Below, piece by piece: positions 53,000 to 61,452 of a stretch of 64,000 nt of DNA (position 1 is the stretch's first letter; the number at the start of each line of letters is the position of its first letter). Under the pieces are notes generated by a model. It saw nothing but the letters and a program-made list of their open reading frames with translations. It was not told the DNA's origin and did not search any database. Source of the stretch: Rhizobium sp. (GTDB lineage Bacteria; Pseudomonadota; Alphaproteobacteria; Rhizobiales; Rhizobiaceae). The position numbers and the translations under genes are program-made. The stretch is taken from the NCBI GenBank assembly GCA_003527225.1, contig DPXQ01000173.1:23326-87325 (forward strand), read 5' to 3'.

Positions 53000-53584
53000 A
53001 TGGCCAAGTCAACAACCTCCCGCCCGTCTGCCCGCGTCGTCCCGCTCCGCAAGGGTGCAACCCTCGAAATGGTCCGTCTCACCTGCCCGGATGCCGTCCA
53101 GGCGCTGCGGATCGCCGAAAGCTTCGGGACCGCCGTCGTCGACGGCGACGGTGTGCGCGATACGCACGAGCGCCTCATCCTCGAAACCGTCGAGGCTCTG
53201 TCCGAAGGCTTCGGCGAGCGTGCGATGCAGATCCACCTGCAACGCGTCGTGGGAGCCTTCGTCGGTTCCGCCCATGGCGCCGGCCAGTTCTACTCGCGCG
53301 CCGTGACGGAAGCCCGCGACGCTACGGCCAAGGCCGCCAGCGATGCCCGCGACGACGACCGGGACGGCATTGTCGGGTACGACAGTTCCGCGCAGCGCAA
53401 GCGGGAATTCGCCGCCGACATGGGTATCCAGGCATTCTCGCTCCGCATGGCCGCCGAAGGCGCGGTTGCGGCTTATGAACACGCCGTCGGGGAATCCTGG
53501 AAGCCGTTCGATCGCCCTGTCGACAATCCCGGCCAGACGCTCGATCGCAAGGCGGCCGAAGCGCAGATGGACGCGCTCGGTTGA
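53000..53584 (+). CDS. Unknown leading-region protein
   Basis: 194 residues, mostly helical, with no signal or membrane segment. ATLEMVRLTCPDAVQALRIAESFGTAVVDGDGVRDTHERL at the N-terminus and QRKREFAADMGIQAFSLRMAAEGAVAAYEHAVG at the C-terminus have the look of a conserved plasmid protein. AAGGAAA precedes the ATG. It is followed by a strong terminator. Confidence 0.72.
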   Translation: MAKSTTSRPSARVVPLRKGATLEMVRLTCPDAVQALRIAESFGTAVVDGDGVRDTHERLILETVEALSEGFGERAMQIHLQRVVGAFVGSAHGAGQFYSRAVTEARDATAKAASDARDDDRDGIVGYDSSAQRKREFAADMGIQAFSLRMAAEGAVAAYEHAVGESWKPFDRPVDNPGQTLDRKAAEAQMDALG

Positions 53585-53591
53585 GCGGTCA

Positions 53592-53617
53592 GGCGGGGCT
53601 TCGGCCCCGCCATTTTC
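53592..53617 (+). terminator. Rho-independent terminator
   Basis: GGCGGGGC, loop TTCG, GCCCCGCC (53592-53611), then ATTTTC. It ends the transcript of the gene at 53000-53584 and abuts the convergent vapC-like gene. Confidence 0.88.
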
Positions 53618-53621
53618 TCTG

Positions 53622-54095
53622 CTATCGGGGCCTATTGGCCCTTGGACTCAGTGGAAACTTGGCCGGGTCATCGGTCCATGGATCGAAAATGGCCGCGCCC
53701 GAGTGGCGCGTGTCTTTTACGTTGCGCGTGACGAGATAGAGCTCGTACTCGATTGCGGTCGCCGCCAGCAGAGTATCGATCACGGGGGGTGGATGCCCGG
53801 TGTCCTTCTTGACTTCTCCCGAAATGCGTCCCCAGAGCCGCACGGCCTCGTCGCGAAGGGAAAGCACACGATCACCAAACCGGTCCGCGAGAGCGTCCCG
53901 CGATGCGATATAGCGCGAGCGATCCGGATGGTCGTTTGGCAGGTTGTGAATTCCCTTGTCGTATTCCGCGAGCGTCAGGATGCTGAGATGGAACGTCTCT
54001 TCGTCTTGACCAGTCGCCCATGCTTTGACTGAGGGTGCGCCCTGCGGATTGATCAGCGCGGCCACCACATTGGTATCGAGCAGCCATCCCCTCAC
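53622..54095 (-). CDS. vapC: VapC-like PIN-domain toxin
   Basis: 157 residues from GTG 54095. PIN residues: WLLDTNVVAAL (Asp7), ILTLAEYDKGI (Glu) and VIDTLLAATAIEYELYLVTRN (Asp, then the final acidic position). It is an endoribonuclease with tRNA or rRNA targets in characterised members. Its start overlaps the antitoxin stop by 4 nt. Confidence 0.9.
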   Translation of the reverse strand: MRGWLLDTNVVAALINPQGAPSVKAWATGQDEETFHLSILTLAEYDKGIHNLPNDHPDRSRYIASRDALADRFGDRVLSLRDEAVRLWGRISGEVKKDTGHPPPVIDTLLAATAIEYELYLVTRNVKDTRHSGAAIFDPWTDDPAKFPLSPRANRPR

Positions 54096-54394
54096 AGTTC
54101 GACATCCCGGCCGTGGTCGGCATCGCGTTCGAGATCCAGGTTGTCGAGGTGCAACGCCTCCATGAACTGCACGAACGGCACGCGAGGCGCAGTCGGTGTC
54201 AGACGTTCGAACTCCTCGACGCTCATGATAACAACCGCATCGTGACCTCGAACGGTCACGCGCTGGGGACCGTCCTCCCTTGCATGCCGGACAACTTCAC
54301 TGAAGCGCGCTTTCGCGTCCTCTAGCTTCCACCGTCCGTTCATCGTCGGGTGTACCGGCCTGTTTGTCCCTGAAAATTGTGTCTGCTTACCCAT
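54092..54394 (-). CDS. Phd/YefM-type antitoxin
   Basis: 100 residues from ATG 54394 (AGGTGAG upstream). The core WKLEDAKARFSEVVRHAREDGPQRVTVRGHDAVVIMSVEEFERL is the Phd/YefM fold; the C-terminus wraps the toxin. It pairs with the PIN toxin that follows it. Confidence 0.9.
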   Translation of the reverse strand: MGKQTQFSGTNRPVHPTMNGRWKLEDAKARFSEVVRHAREDGPQRVTVRGHDAVVIMSVEEFERLTPTAPRVPFVQFMEALHLDNLDLERDADHGRDVEL

Positions 54395-54543
54395 TTGTCT
54401 CACCTAGTCAGATGGTCAGATATATAGCATGCCCGACGTTCCTTCGCCAGATCAGAAAAGGAAATGTCGAACGACGAGCGCCAAGCGACCCGTCCGGCTT
54501 TGGTCCTGCAGGAGCCGGGATTCAGCGCAAGGGCTTCGCCCTC

Positions 54544-54652
54544 CTCCACTTCGTTCCGGCGCGATGCGTGCGCTGTCCCCCTATGGCTCCGGCTTCCGGA
54601 CCGCCGTGACGAGGTCGCGATAGGCGCGACCTCTGGAACGGAGGTAAGGAAA
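54544..54652 (+). repeat. Leader repeat upstream of ardC (copy 1 of 2)
   Basis: It shares CTCCACTTCGTTCCGGC (54544-54560) with 57861-57877, and a GGTCGCG-N5-CGCGACC hairpin (54613-54631) with 57925-57943. Each pair sits just upstream of a ribosome site. Confidence 0.7.
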
Positions 54653-55579
54653 ATGAGGAAAAAGACCGAAGCGCAGCGCGTGGACATCTATACGCGCATC
54701 ACCGACAGGATCGTCGAGGATCTCTCGAACGGTGTCCGCCCATGGGTCCAACCGTGGCGCGTGTCCAACTTGGTAGGCCGGATTACCCGTCCTTTGCGTC
54801 ACAACGGGCTTCCCTATAGCGGCATGAACGTCCTGCTCTTGTGGTCGGAGGGCATCGCGCGGGGGTTCTCCTCGCCGACGTGGATAACGTTCAAGCAGGC
54901 GTTGGAGCTCGGCGCAACCGTTCGCAAGGGCGAGTCCGGCGCGACCGTGGTCTTCGCCAGTCGCTTCAGCAAGACGGAATCCGACGGTCGCGGCGGCGAG
55001 ATTGAGCGTGAGATTCCTTTCCTGAAGGCATATAATGTCTTCAACGTTGCGCAGATCGACGGCTTGCCGGACCGCTACTATCAATCCGCACCGCCTGTTA
55101 CCGATCCCGTCGATCGGATCGAGCATGCCGATCGGTTCTTCCGCAACACCGGCGCGCATATCCGTCATGGCGGCGACCGAGCCTTCTTCAGCCCTGCGAC
55201 CGATCATATCCAGATGCCATTCGTCGAAAGCTTTAGGGACGCGGCCTCCTACGTGGCAACCCTCAGCCACGAGGCCACGCACTGGACGGCGCCGGCACAT
55301 CGCGTCGGCCGCGATCTCAGCCGCTACAGCAAGGATCGCAGCGAACGGGCGCGCGAAGAACTGATCGCCGAGCTTGGCAGTTGCTTCTTGTGCGCCGATC
55401 TCGGTATCGCGCCGGAACTGGAACCGCGCCCGGATCATGCTTCCTACCTCCAGTCGTGGTTGCAGGTGCTCTCGGATGACAAGCGGGCGATCTTTGCCGC
55501 CGCCGCGCACGCGCAGCGCGCCGTCGCCTACCTTCACGGCCTGCAGCCGGACGCGGGTGAAGAGCGGGAGGCAGCATGA
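54653..55579 (+). CDS. ardC: ArdC-type antirestriction protein / ssDNA-binding zincin
   Basis: 308 residues from ATG 54653 (GGAGG upstream; earlier in-frame ATG 54464 is in leader repeat). The N-terminal ssDNA-binding domain (IYTRITDRIVEDLSNGVRPWVQPW; GLPYSGMNVLLLW; GATVRKGESGATVVFAS) is followed by a zinc metalloprotease-like domain with LSHEATHW (HExxH, ~206-210) and EELIAELGSCFL. ArdC proteins protect incoming plasmid DNA from restriction. The stop overlaps the next gene (ATGA). Confidence 0.93.
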   Translation: MRKKTEAQRVDIYTRITDRIVEDLSNGVRPWVQPWRVSNLVGRITRPLRHNGLPYSGMNVLLLWSEGIARGFSSPTWITFKQALELGATVRKGESGATVVFASRFSKTESDGRGGEIEREIPFLKAYNVFNVAQIDGLPDRYYQSAPPVTDPVDRIEHADRFFRNTGAHIRHGGDRAFFSPATDHIQMPFVESFRDAASYVATLSHEATHWTAPAHRVGRDLSRYSKDRSERAREELIAELGSCFLCADLGIAPELEPRPDHASYLQSWLQVLSDDKRAIFAAAAHAQRAVAYLHGLQPDAGEEREAA

Positions 55580-56127
55580 TGGCTCCCTATCCCGCAAATC
55601 GCCTCCTGATCCTTGCCTGCTCGGCGACAAAGCGCGACGGCCCGGCCTATATGCCGGCCATCGAACGCTATGACGGCCCCCTTTGGAAGACCCTGCGGTC
55701 GGTCGACCCACATGGAGACAAGGCGAAGGTCGCTTTCCTGTCCGCGCGCCTGGGGTTCCGAGCCGCCGCCACGCCGATTGAACTTTACGACGCGCGCATG
55801 ACCCCGGCGATCGCGGGCGAGATGAAGGCGGGCGATCTCGGAACGCGGTGGCCGAAGCAGAAGACCAAGCGCCGTGCGATGGCCTCCGGCGAGCATCCCG
55901 GAATGCACATCGCGACTTTGACGGGCTATGGACGTGTTCCCTTCTCGGATGTCGCCCTTGTCGGCGGCCATCTCTATCTCGATGTCATGCATCATCTCGT
56001 CGACCTGTTCCGTGAAGGCGGTCATATCGTCGGCGACGCTCGGGTTGCCGAGATCAACGGTTCCATCGGTATCATGCGTCGCGATCTTCGCCGCTGGCTG
56101 GACCGTGAATTAAGGGAGGGACGCTGA
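55576..56127 (+). CDS. DUF6884-like protein
   Basis: 183 residues. RLLILACSATKRDGPAYMPAIERYDGPLWKTLR matches the opening of DUF6884/YaaA-like small enzymes (CS-x-K followed by a PA-x-x-x-Y segment). It is coupled to ardC (4-nt overlap) and to the next gene (TGATG). Some relatives act in nucleic-acid modification pathways, but no reaction can be assigned here. Confidence 0.72.
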   Translation: MMAPYPANRLLILACSATKRDGPAYMPAIERYDGPLWKTLRSVDPHGDKAKVAFLSARLGFRAAATPIELYDARMTPAIAGEMKAGDLGTRWPKQKTKRRAMASGEHPGMHIATLTGYGRVPFSDVALVGGHLYLDVMHHLVDLFREGGHIVGDARVAEINGSIGIMRRDLRRWLDRELREGR

Positions 56128-56395
56128 TGCTCTTCTCTCCGCATGGTCTCGATCCGTTAGAGGAAGGATCCGCAGCCATTCTCCTTCGCGCGGTCATGCG
56201 CGATCACGATATTGCGGCATGGGCCGACGCCGTCGAGGTCGAACAGGCGCTACGCAACGGCGTTCGCGGTATCCGTGGCCAGGTCCTCTTGCATCGCTCG
56301 TGCGTGCCGCTGGACGAGGCCGATTATCGAAGGCCTTTGGTCGCGGTCAGCTCGACCTCTGGCCGAACGAATGCGAGGGGATGTGGTGTGTCTGA
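56127..56395 (+). pseudogene. Small gene with apparent frameshift
   Basis: ATG 56127 is coupled to the preceding stop. The frame encodes MLFSPHGLDPLEEG...SCVPLDEAD, then degenerates. In another frame the text LSKAFGRGQLDLWPNECEGM runs to TGA 56393-56395 and reads as a natural C-terminus. A one-base change near 56322 restores about 88 residues. Function unknown. Confidence 0.5.
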
Positions 56396-56658
56396 GGATA
56401 GGGAGCGCCGGCGCGGGGGGCAGTCGGTCCCGCCTCCTCTTCGAGCCGCTGCGCTGAGGCTCCTACGGCTGCCCTTTCTCCCGCGCCGACGCGTCGAGAA
56501 TTCCCGAAATCCCGGCCTGCGGCCGTCGCTATGCTCATTTCTCCGATGCTCTTCATCTCTTCAGATCCCGCCTTGCCCGCTTCGCGGCGCGGCGGCGCGA
56601 TCGAGGCCCGGCCGCGCCGGACCCGCACACCTCGTCCCTCCCCCTGAAAGGAAACTCC

Positions 56659-57051
56659 ATGACCACGCTGCGCCCGCTCATCCGAGCCGAGCACAATGCC
56701 ATCAGAGCCTATGCCATGGAGCATGGGCGGTACTGGAAAGCCAGTCTGCGCGATGACTGGATGAATGCGCGAACCACAGGCGTCATGCACGCGCTGCGAA
56801 ATTCCCATGGCCCGAGCTGGTTGGTGTCATTTTCACTGGTGCGGGATCAATCTTCGGCAGGAGCAACTCGTGCGATATCCGTCACCGCGGGTAATGGTGA
56901 CATCTTCGAAGCGACCATGATGGGAGCCGATGAACCCTGGATGATCGCCTATCCGGAAGGGCAGGACCGATTTTACGGAACCGAACGCGAGGTCCGCGCG
57001 CACATCAGGCAGCTCGTCCTGTATGGCGCGAAGGCAAAGGTCGCGCCGTAG
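56659..57051 (+). CDS. Small unknown plasmid protein
   Basis: 130 residues with GAAAGGAAA 6 nt before the ATG. Soluble alpha/beta protein (LIRAEHNAIRAYAMEHGRYWKASLRDDWMN; AHIRQLVLYGAKAKV). No family recognised. The preceding 56396-56658 is GC-rich leader. Confidence 0.65.
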   Translation: MTTLRPLIRAEHNAIRAYAMEHGRYWKASLRDDWMNARTTGVMHALRNSHGPSWLVSFSLVRDQSSAGATRAISVTAGNGDIFEATMMGADEPWMIAYPEGQDRFYGTEREVRAHIRQLVLYGAKAKVAP

Positions 57052-57968
57052 GTCGTTCAACGGAGCCACGCGGATCGTCGGGACCGGCAGGTTCGTCCCG
57101 CATCTTGGTTCTGGCCATCGCCAGCGGCGACCGCGCTCTATGCCTCCGGCACGCAGCCAGCCTTCGGCCGTCTCCGCCGATGCCGGTGACGATCGACTTG
57201 TCCGGGTCGGCGCTTCGCCGCCTCTAGTGTCGCCCCGGCCGCGCTGTCTTCTCCGGACGGGTGCGAATGATCGAGCTGATGGTGGTTGGCGCGGCACCCG
57301 GAAGACCGGGAGCGCCCCACCTTAGCAGGAGGGCTGGGCATCAGTGATCTGTTTGACGGGGCCAGCCCAGATGGTCTCGGCGGTAGGGCGCTGCCATGGC
57401 AGTAGATGCGCCGAGTGCATGGAGCCGGTGCCCCTATGCCTGCGGAAGAAGAGGATTCCGTGTCGTGGAGGGCGCTGTCCTCCAGCGGGCACGCGAGGAC
57501 AGCCCAGCGAAAGCCGATGCGGAGGAGCGATATCGAAGGCAGCGGGATCGATCGGTGACGGCGGGCACACCGAATGCACAGCTGCAGCCCGTTGGAGCCG
57601 ACGTGGTCGCCGCCGGCAGCGAAGAGGTGCTGCCGATAACGGCCGTTTTCGAGAGCCTTCCGGTTTGATCAACCCTGGCGCGGTCATCACGTCCTCGATG
57701 TGGCATGTCTGATCGGAGACCGGCTGCGCCTCGATCGTCCTCCCGCAACGGCCGGCTTCAACTTTCTTCCCCTGCCGGAACCCACCCCATTCGACAGGTC
57801 GAATGGGGACCCCGGGCCGCCGTCATTCCTCGCGGGACAAGAAAGCCGCCTCCGGCCGCCCTCCACTTCGTTCCGGCCCAAGGGGTGCGGTCCGATCGTC
57901 CCCGATCCTTTCGACAGCCATCGAGGTCGCGATGGACGCGACCCGAGCAACCCGAAAGGATCTCGAAA
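57052..57968 (+). other. Long gene-free leader region before the DUF736 gene
   Basis: 917 bp. Open frames here have no ribosome sites or domain patterns and look like GC-driven openness or decayed genes. The last ~110 bp carry the leader repeat shared with ardC. Confidence 0.45.
57861..57968 (+). repeat. Leader repeat upstream of the DUF736 gene (copy 2 of 2)
   Basis: CTCCACTTCGTTCCGGC is at 57861-57877 and the hairpin GGTCGCG-ATGGA-CGCGACC at 57925-57943, as upstream of ardC. The gene it precedes is unrelated to ardC, so the leader, not the coding sequence, is repeated. Confidence 0.7.
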
Positions 57969-58280
57969 ATGGCTATCATCGGCAACTTCTCCACCACCGG
58001 CAACCTCATCAGTGGCGCGGTCCGCACCCTGACGGTCTCGATGAAGGCCCGCCTCGTTCCGATCGAGCGCACCTCCCGCGACGCTCCTGACTTCCGCGTG
58101 ATGGCGGGCATGGCCGAGGTCGGCGCAGGCTGGAACGCTACCTCCACCGACGGCGAACCCTACATCTCGGTCAAACTCGACGACCCGAGCTTCAACGCCC
58201 CAATCAACGCGGCCTTGTGGCCGAGCCAGACCGACGGCGACTACGACCTGGTCTGGAACCGCCCGAAGCGCGACGCCTAA
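57969..58280 (+). CDS. DUF736-family plasmid protein
   Basis: 103 residues, MAIIGNFSTTGNLISGAVRTLTVSMKARLVPIERTSRDAPDFRV to the end WNRPKRDA, the DUF736 pattern common on rhizobial and other alphaproteobacterial plasmids. Mainly beta. AAGGA precedes the start. Function unknown. Confidence 0.87.
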   Translation: MAIIGNFSTTGNLISGAVRTLTVSMKARLVPIERTSRDAPDFRVMAGMAEVGAGWNATSTDGEPYISVKLDDPSFNAPINAALWPSQTDGDYDLVWNRPKRDA

Positions 58281-58595
58281 TCCCGGAAGCCCCGCCTGCC
58301 AAGGCGGGGCGCTCCCCCATAGATGAAGCGGGAAACGGGCATCGAGCCCGTGTCCCGCTTTCCGGGTGCCATACGGAGAGGAAAAGTCTGCTCAGTCCGT
58401 CCGAGGGTGCCATGGCGACAACCATGCCTCAAGGACGAGCGGTTCCCCCAAATTTCAGTCCCGTCCCTTGCGGACCGCGCCAGAAATTCGGCTCCCCCAC
58501 TCGCCGGCTCCGCCGGTCGCCTTCCGCGATCCTTGACCCCTGCCTGCCACCATGACCGCGCGGGTCGTCTTTCACAAAACGTCAAGGAGACGACG
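58281..58595 (+). other. Gene-free leader with two hairpin elements
   Basis: 315 bp. GCCCCGCC-TGCCAA-GGCGGGGC at 58289-58310 follows the DUF736 stop but has no T-run. CCTTGAC (58531-58537) and GTCAAGG (58581-58587) form the same stem sequence seen in the 42.3- and 43.4-kb repeats, here in reverse order, just before the next ribosome site. Confidence 0.5.
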
Positions 58596-58763
58596 ATGAC
58601 CTACGACCTCGACCGCACGATCCTGGAACTCGAAGCCGAAGCCCGCAACGCCGATCCGGCCGAGCGCCGCCAGATCGAGACCGAACTCGGTTTGGCGCGG
58701 GCCGAACGGGAAACCATGCTGGCCAAACAGGACGGCCGCATCAGCGCCGAGCCGCCCTTCTAG
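58596..58763 (+). CDS. 55-residue helical protein
   Basis: AAGGAG 9 nt before ATG 58596. MTYDLDRTILELEAEARNAD then a charged helix (ERRQIETELGLARAERETML). It looks like a small coiled-coil protein. It is the last accessory gene before repABC. Function unknown. Confidence 0.65.
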   Translation: MTYDLDRTILELEAEARNADPAERRQIETELGLARAERETMLAKQDGRISAEPPF

Positions 58764-58835
58764 GCAGGCCGTGCTCATCCAGCCGGGATAGGACCTATTG
58801 GCTAAAGTTCTGCAAATAAAGCAGATTTCGTTAGT

Positions 58836-58851
58836 TTTGACGGCAGTCAAC
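58836..58851. promoter_or_regulatory. parS-like centromere site, copy 1
   Basis: TTTGACGGCAGTCAAC fits the repABC parS form GTT-nn-C-n-GC-n-G-nn-AAC except for the first base. It lies about 175 nt upstream of repA, and a related site lies between repA and repB. The region 58852-59026 also has two GTTAACC repeats and CGGTAA-TT-TTACCG (59008-59021), the likely RepA-controlled promoter area. Confidence 0.65.
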
Positions 58852-59026
58852 GTAACGGTGCAAAACACTTCTCTCCCTATTCCCATGTCATCAGAATCGG
58901 CTTCATGTGCTCTCTCGCAACGGGCCAACAGTCGTTAACCTTTTGTTAACCCTATTTTCCTTGCCGGATTGCGAGAATCGGAGATAATGACGGCATATTA
59001 TCAAAATCGGTAATTTTACCGGCAGA

Positions 59027-60238
59027 ATGGCCCGAGGCATCATGAACGCGTTCAGTCCGCTCCCGTCTTTTGAGCTCGACGATAAAATTTTGAGGCAGGG
59101 TGCCGAAATCTCGCGCAAGCTCAATCAACTGCGCCTTGAGAACTTTCCGCCCTCCGCGAAGAAGACCCTCCGCCAGTTTTCGGTAGCGGAAGTGGCGCAC
59201 TATCTCGGTGTCACTCCGAGCAATCTGAAACGCTTGTATCTTGATGGCAAGGGGCCGATCCCGACCACCATGTCTGGGAACCGGAAATTCTACACGGCCG
59301 AGCAGATGTGGGAGCTACGGCACTACCTCGCTGAAACCGGGAAGAGCGAGGCTAAGAAATACGTCCCGCAGCGAAAACCCGGCGACAAGCTTCAAGTAAT
59401 TGCCGTCGTTAACTTCAAAGGCGGCTCGGGCAAGACGACCACGGCCGCCCATCTTGCGCAACACCTGGCTCTCACAGGTCATCGCGTCCTCGCAATCGAT
59501 CTCGATCCGCAAGCTTCGCTTTCGGCTCTTCACGGCTTTCAACCGGAGCTGGATGAGAACCCATCGCTCTACGATACGATCCGCTACGACGATCAGCGGA
59601 AGCCCATCGCGGATATCATTCTGCAGACCAACTTCCCCGGCCTCGACATCATCCCGGCCAATTTGGAACTGCAAGAATACGAGTACGACACCCCGCTCGC
59701 CATGCAGGCAGGCAGCGAAGGCAAGCGGTTCTTCACCCGCCTCGGCAAAGCCCTCTTGGATGTCGATGACCGCTACGATGTCGTGATCATCGACTGCCCG
59801 CCGCAGCTTGGCTATCTTTCCCTGACGGCGTTAACGGCCTCGACGTCGGTCCTGATCACGGTGCACCCGCAGATGCTCGACCTGATGAGCATGTCGCAGT
59901 TCCTGCTCATGCTCGGCAACATCACGAAGACGATCAAACAGGCTGGCGCAGACGTCCGCTTGGACTGGCTCCGCTATTTGATCACCCGCTTCGAGCCGCA
60001 GGACGTCCCGCAGGTGCAGATGGTCGGCTTCATGCAGTCGATGCTTGCGGAGGAAATCCTGAAGACGCCGATGCTTAAAACCACAGCGATCTCTGACGCG
60101 GGCCTGACCAAGCGCAGCCTGTATGAATTGGACCGCTCGAACTTCAACAGGGACACCTACGACCGCGCCATAGAATGCATGGACGGCGTGAATTTCGAGA
60201 TCCAAGGCCTGATCCATCGGGCATGGGGGAGGATGTGA
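59027..60238 (+). CDS. repA: RepA partition ATPase (ParA family) of repABC
   Basis: 403 residues. An N-terminal HTH region (FSVAEVAHYLGVTPSNLKRLYLDGKGPIP) autoregulates the operon in the family. Walker A is NFKGGSGKTTTA (~128-139), then LAIDLDPQASLSALHG and VVIIDCPPQLGY. ATG 59027 (an ATG at 59042 is possible) follows a CGGTAA/TTACCG inverted repeat. RepA and RepB segregate the plasmid using parS sites. Confidence 0.95.
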   Translation: MARGIMNAFSPLPSFELDDKILRQGAEISRKLNQLRLENFPPSAKKTLRQFSVAEVAHYLGVTPSNLKRLYLDGKGPIPTTMSGNRKFYTAEQMWELRHYLAETGKSEAKKYVPQRKPGDKLQVIAVVNFKGGSGKTTTAAHLAQHLALTGHRVLAIDLDPQASLSALHGFQPELDENPSLYDTIRYDDQRKPIADIILQTNFPGLDIIPANLELQEYEYDTPLAMQAGSEGKRFFTRLGKALLDVDDRYDVVIIDCPPQLGYLSLTALTASTSVLITVHPQMLDLMSMSQFLLMLGNITKTIKQAGADVRLDWLRYLITRFEPQDVPQVQMVGFMQSMLAEEILKTPMLKTTAISDAGLTKRSLYELDRSNFNRDTYDRAIECMDGVNFEIQGLIHRAWGRM

Positions 60239-60242
60239 TGGT

Positions 60243-60258
60243 TTTGACTGCCGTAAAA
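60243..60258. promoter_or_regulatory. parS-like centromere site, copy 2
   Basis: TTTGACTGCCGTAAAA is the inverse-oriented relative of the site at 58836, sharing TTGAC-n-GC-n-GT-AA. It lies between repA and repB, a usual parS place in repABC operons. Confidence 0.6.
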
Positions 60259-60313
60259 ATCTACTTTCAGCCCAAGACTATCAACCATTTAACTCAATTT
60301 CGAGGATAGCGAT

Positions 60314-61294
60314 ATGGCTCGGAAAAACCCCTTCATGAACATCATGGGCGACGCAGCGCCCGATGACGACAAGGCAATCCTTCAGTACACGAACAAGGGA
60401 GCTTCGAAGTCGCTCATCCACTCTCTCGACGAATTGGCCGCGCAAGCGGATAGGTTGCTCGAAGGGGAGGCGGTGGTCGATCTCGCCCCCGAGATCATCG
60501 ACGGCTCTTTCGTTCGTGACCGCCTCGAAGATGACGAGCAGGACTTCGCTGACCTCCTCACGGCTATCCGGGATCGGGGGCAGGATACCCCGATCTTGGT
60601 CAGGCCGCACCCGACCACCACGGGCCGCTACATGGTGGTCTTTGGCCACCGACGCCTTCGAGCTGCCAAGGCGCTTGGGCGGAAGGTCCGTGCGGTCGTC
60701 AAAGACCTCAAGGACAGTGATCACCTGGTTGCCCAAGGGCAGGAGAACTCCGCGCGGGCGAACTTGTCGTTCCTTGAGAAGGCGCTGTTCGCCGCCGAGA
60801 TCGCCCGCCGTCAATTCGACGGGGACAACGCGATCGCGCTTTCCGCGCTCTCCATCGACCGGGCGACGTTCTCGAAGATGCTGGCCGTCTCGACCATCCC
60901 CAAGGAAGTCCTCGATGCCGTCGGCGCGGCCAAGGGCATCGGACGCGACCGTTGGTATGAGCTGAAGAACCTGCTTGATCGGCCATCGACGCTCGAACAG
61001 GCGTCAGCCTTCATCCAGTCCGATGATTTCAAAGGAAAGACCGGGGATGACCGCTTCAATTCGCTTCTGGCTTTCGTGAAGAGCCTTGGGAAACAGTCCC
61101 GGCCGAAAACCGCCAAGACCAAGAAGTGGGCGTCGGATGACAAGGCCGTGTCGGCCGACATCCGCAACGACGGCAAGACATACACATTTGCTCTTAAGGC
61201 AAAGGATGCAGGAGGCTTTGGCGATTACATCGCAGAGAACCTTGCCGACCTGTATCAGGCCTACCGGAGCAAACAGGATCAACAAGGAGTGTAG
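60314..61294 (+). CDS. repB: RepB partition protein (ParB family) of repABC
   Basis: 326 residues. ParB box: RYMVVFGHRRLRAAKALGR (~98-116). It is followed by the DNA-binding HTH ALSALSIDRATFSKMLAVSTIPKEVL and a dimerisation C-terminus. GAGGA precedes the ATG. It binds parS and stimulates RepA ATPase. Confidence 0.95.
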   Translation: MARKNPFMNIMGDAAPDDDKAILQYTNKGASKSLIHSLDELAAQADRLLEGEAVVDLAPEIIDGSFVRDRLEDDEQDFADLLTAIRDRGQDTPILVRPHPTTTGRYMVVFGHRRLRAAKALGRKVRAVVKDLKDSDHLVAQGQENSARANLSFLEKALFAAEIARRQFDGDNAIALSALSIDRATFSKMLAVSTIPKEVLDAVGAAKGIGRDRWYELKNLLDRPSTLEQASAFIQSDDFKGKTGDDRFNSLLAFVKSLGKQSRPKTAKTKKWASDDKAVSADIRNDGKTYTFALKAKDAGGFGDYIAENLADLYQAYRSKQDQQGV

Positions 61295-61300
61295 CCCGCA

Positions 61301-61357
61301 AAAGAAAAAGGCCCCCCAAACGTTTCCGTCGTGGAAGCCTTCCTCAGATTTCTAGCA
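61301..61357 (-). ncRNA. Antisense RNA (ctRNA/incA) of the repABC operon
   Basis: On the minus strand, promoter -35 TTGACT (61392-61387) and -10 GATTCT (61369-61364) are 17 nt apart. The transcript starts near 61357 and ends in a hairpin GGCTTCC with GGGGGCC, then TTTTTCTTTT (61301-61310). It lies in the repB-repC gap, the conserved place for the countertranscribed RNA that limits repC translation and sets incompatibility. Confidence 0.75.
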
Positions 61358-61452
61358 AGATCGAGAATCGCATTTCCACGAATCCCAGTCAAGAGTCTTT
61401 GGCACCGTTTTGGTGAGCGGATTTCTTTTGCCTAAACATAGGTGAGAGAACC

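Noticed and set aside
54581..55711. A 376-codon minus-strand open frame
   Set aside because: Antisense to ardC, whose HExxH and ssDNA-binding motifs are convincing.
57023..57668. Several ~90-120 codon frames in the DUF736 leader
   Set aside because: No ribosome sites, skewed Arg/Gly/Pro composition, and mutual overlap on both strands; treated as leader or decayed sequence.
58289..58310. GCCCCGCC/GGCGGGGC hairpin as a terminator
   Set aside because: No T-run follows on either strand; kept only as a structured element.
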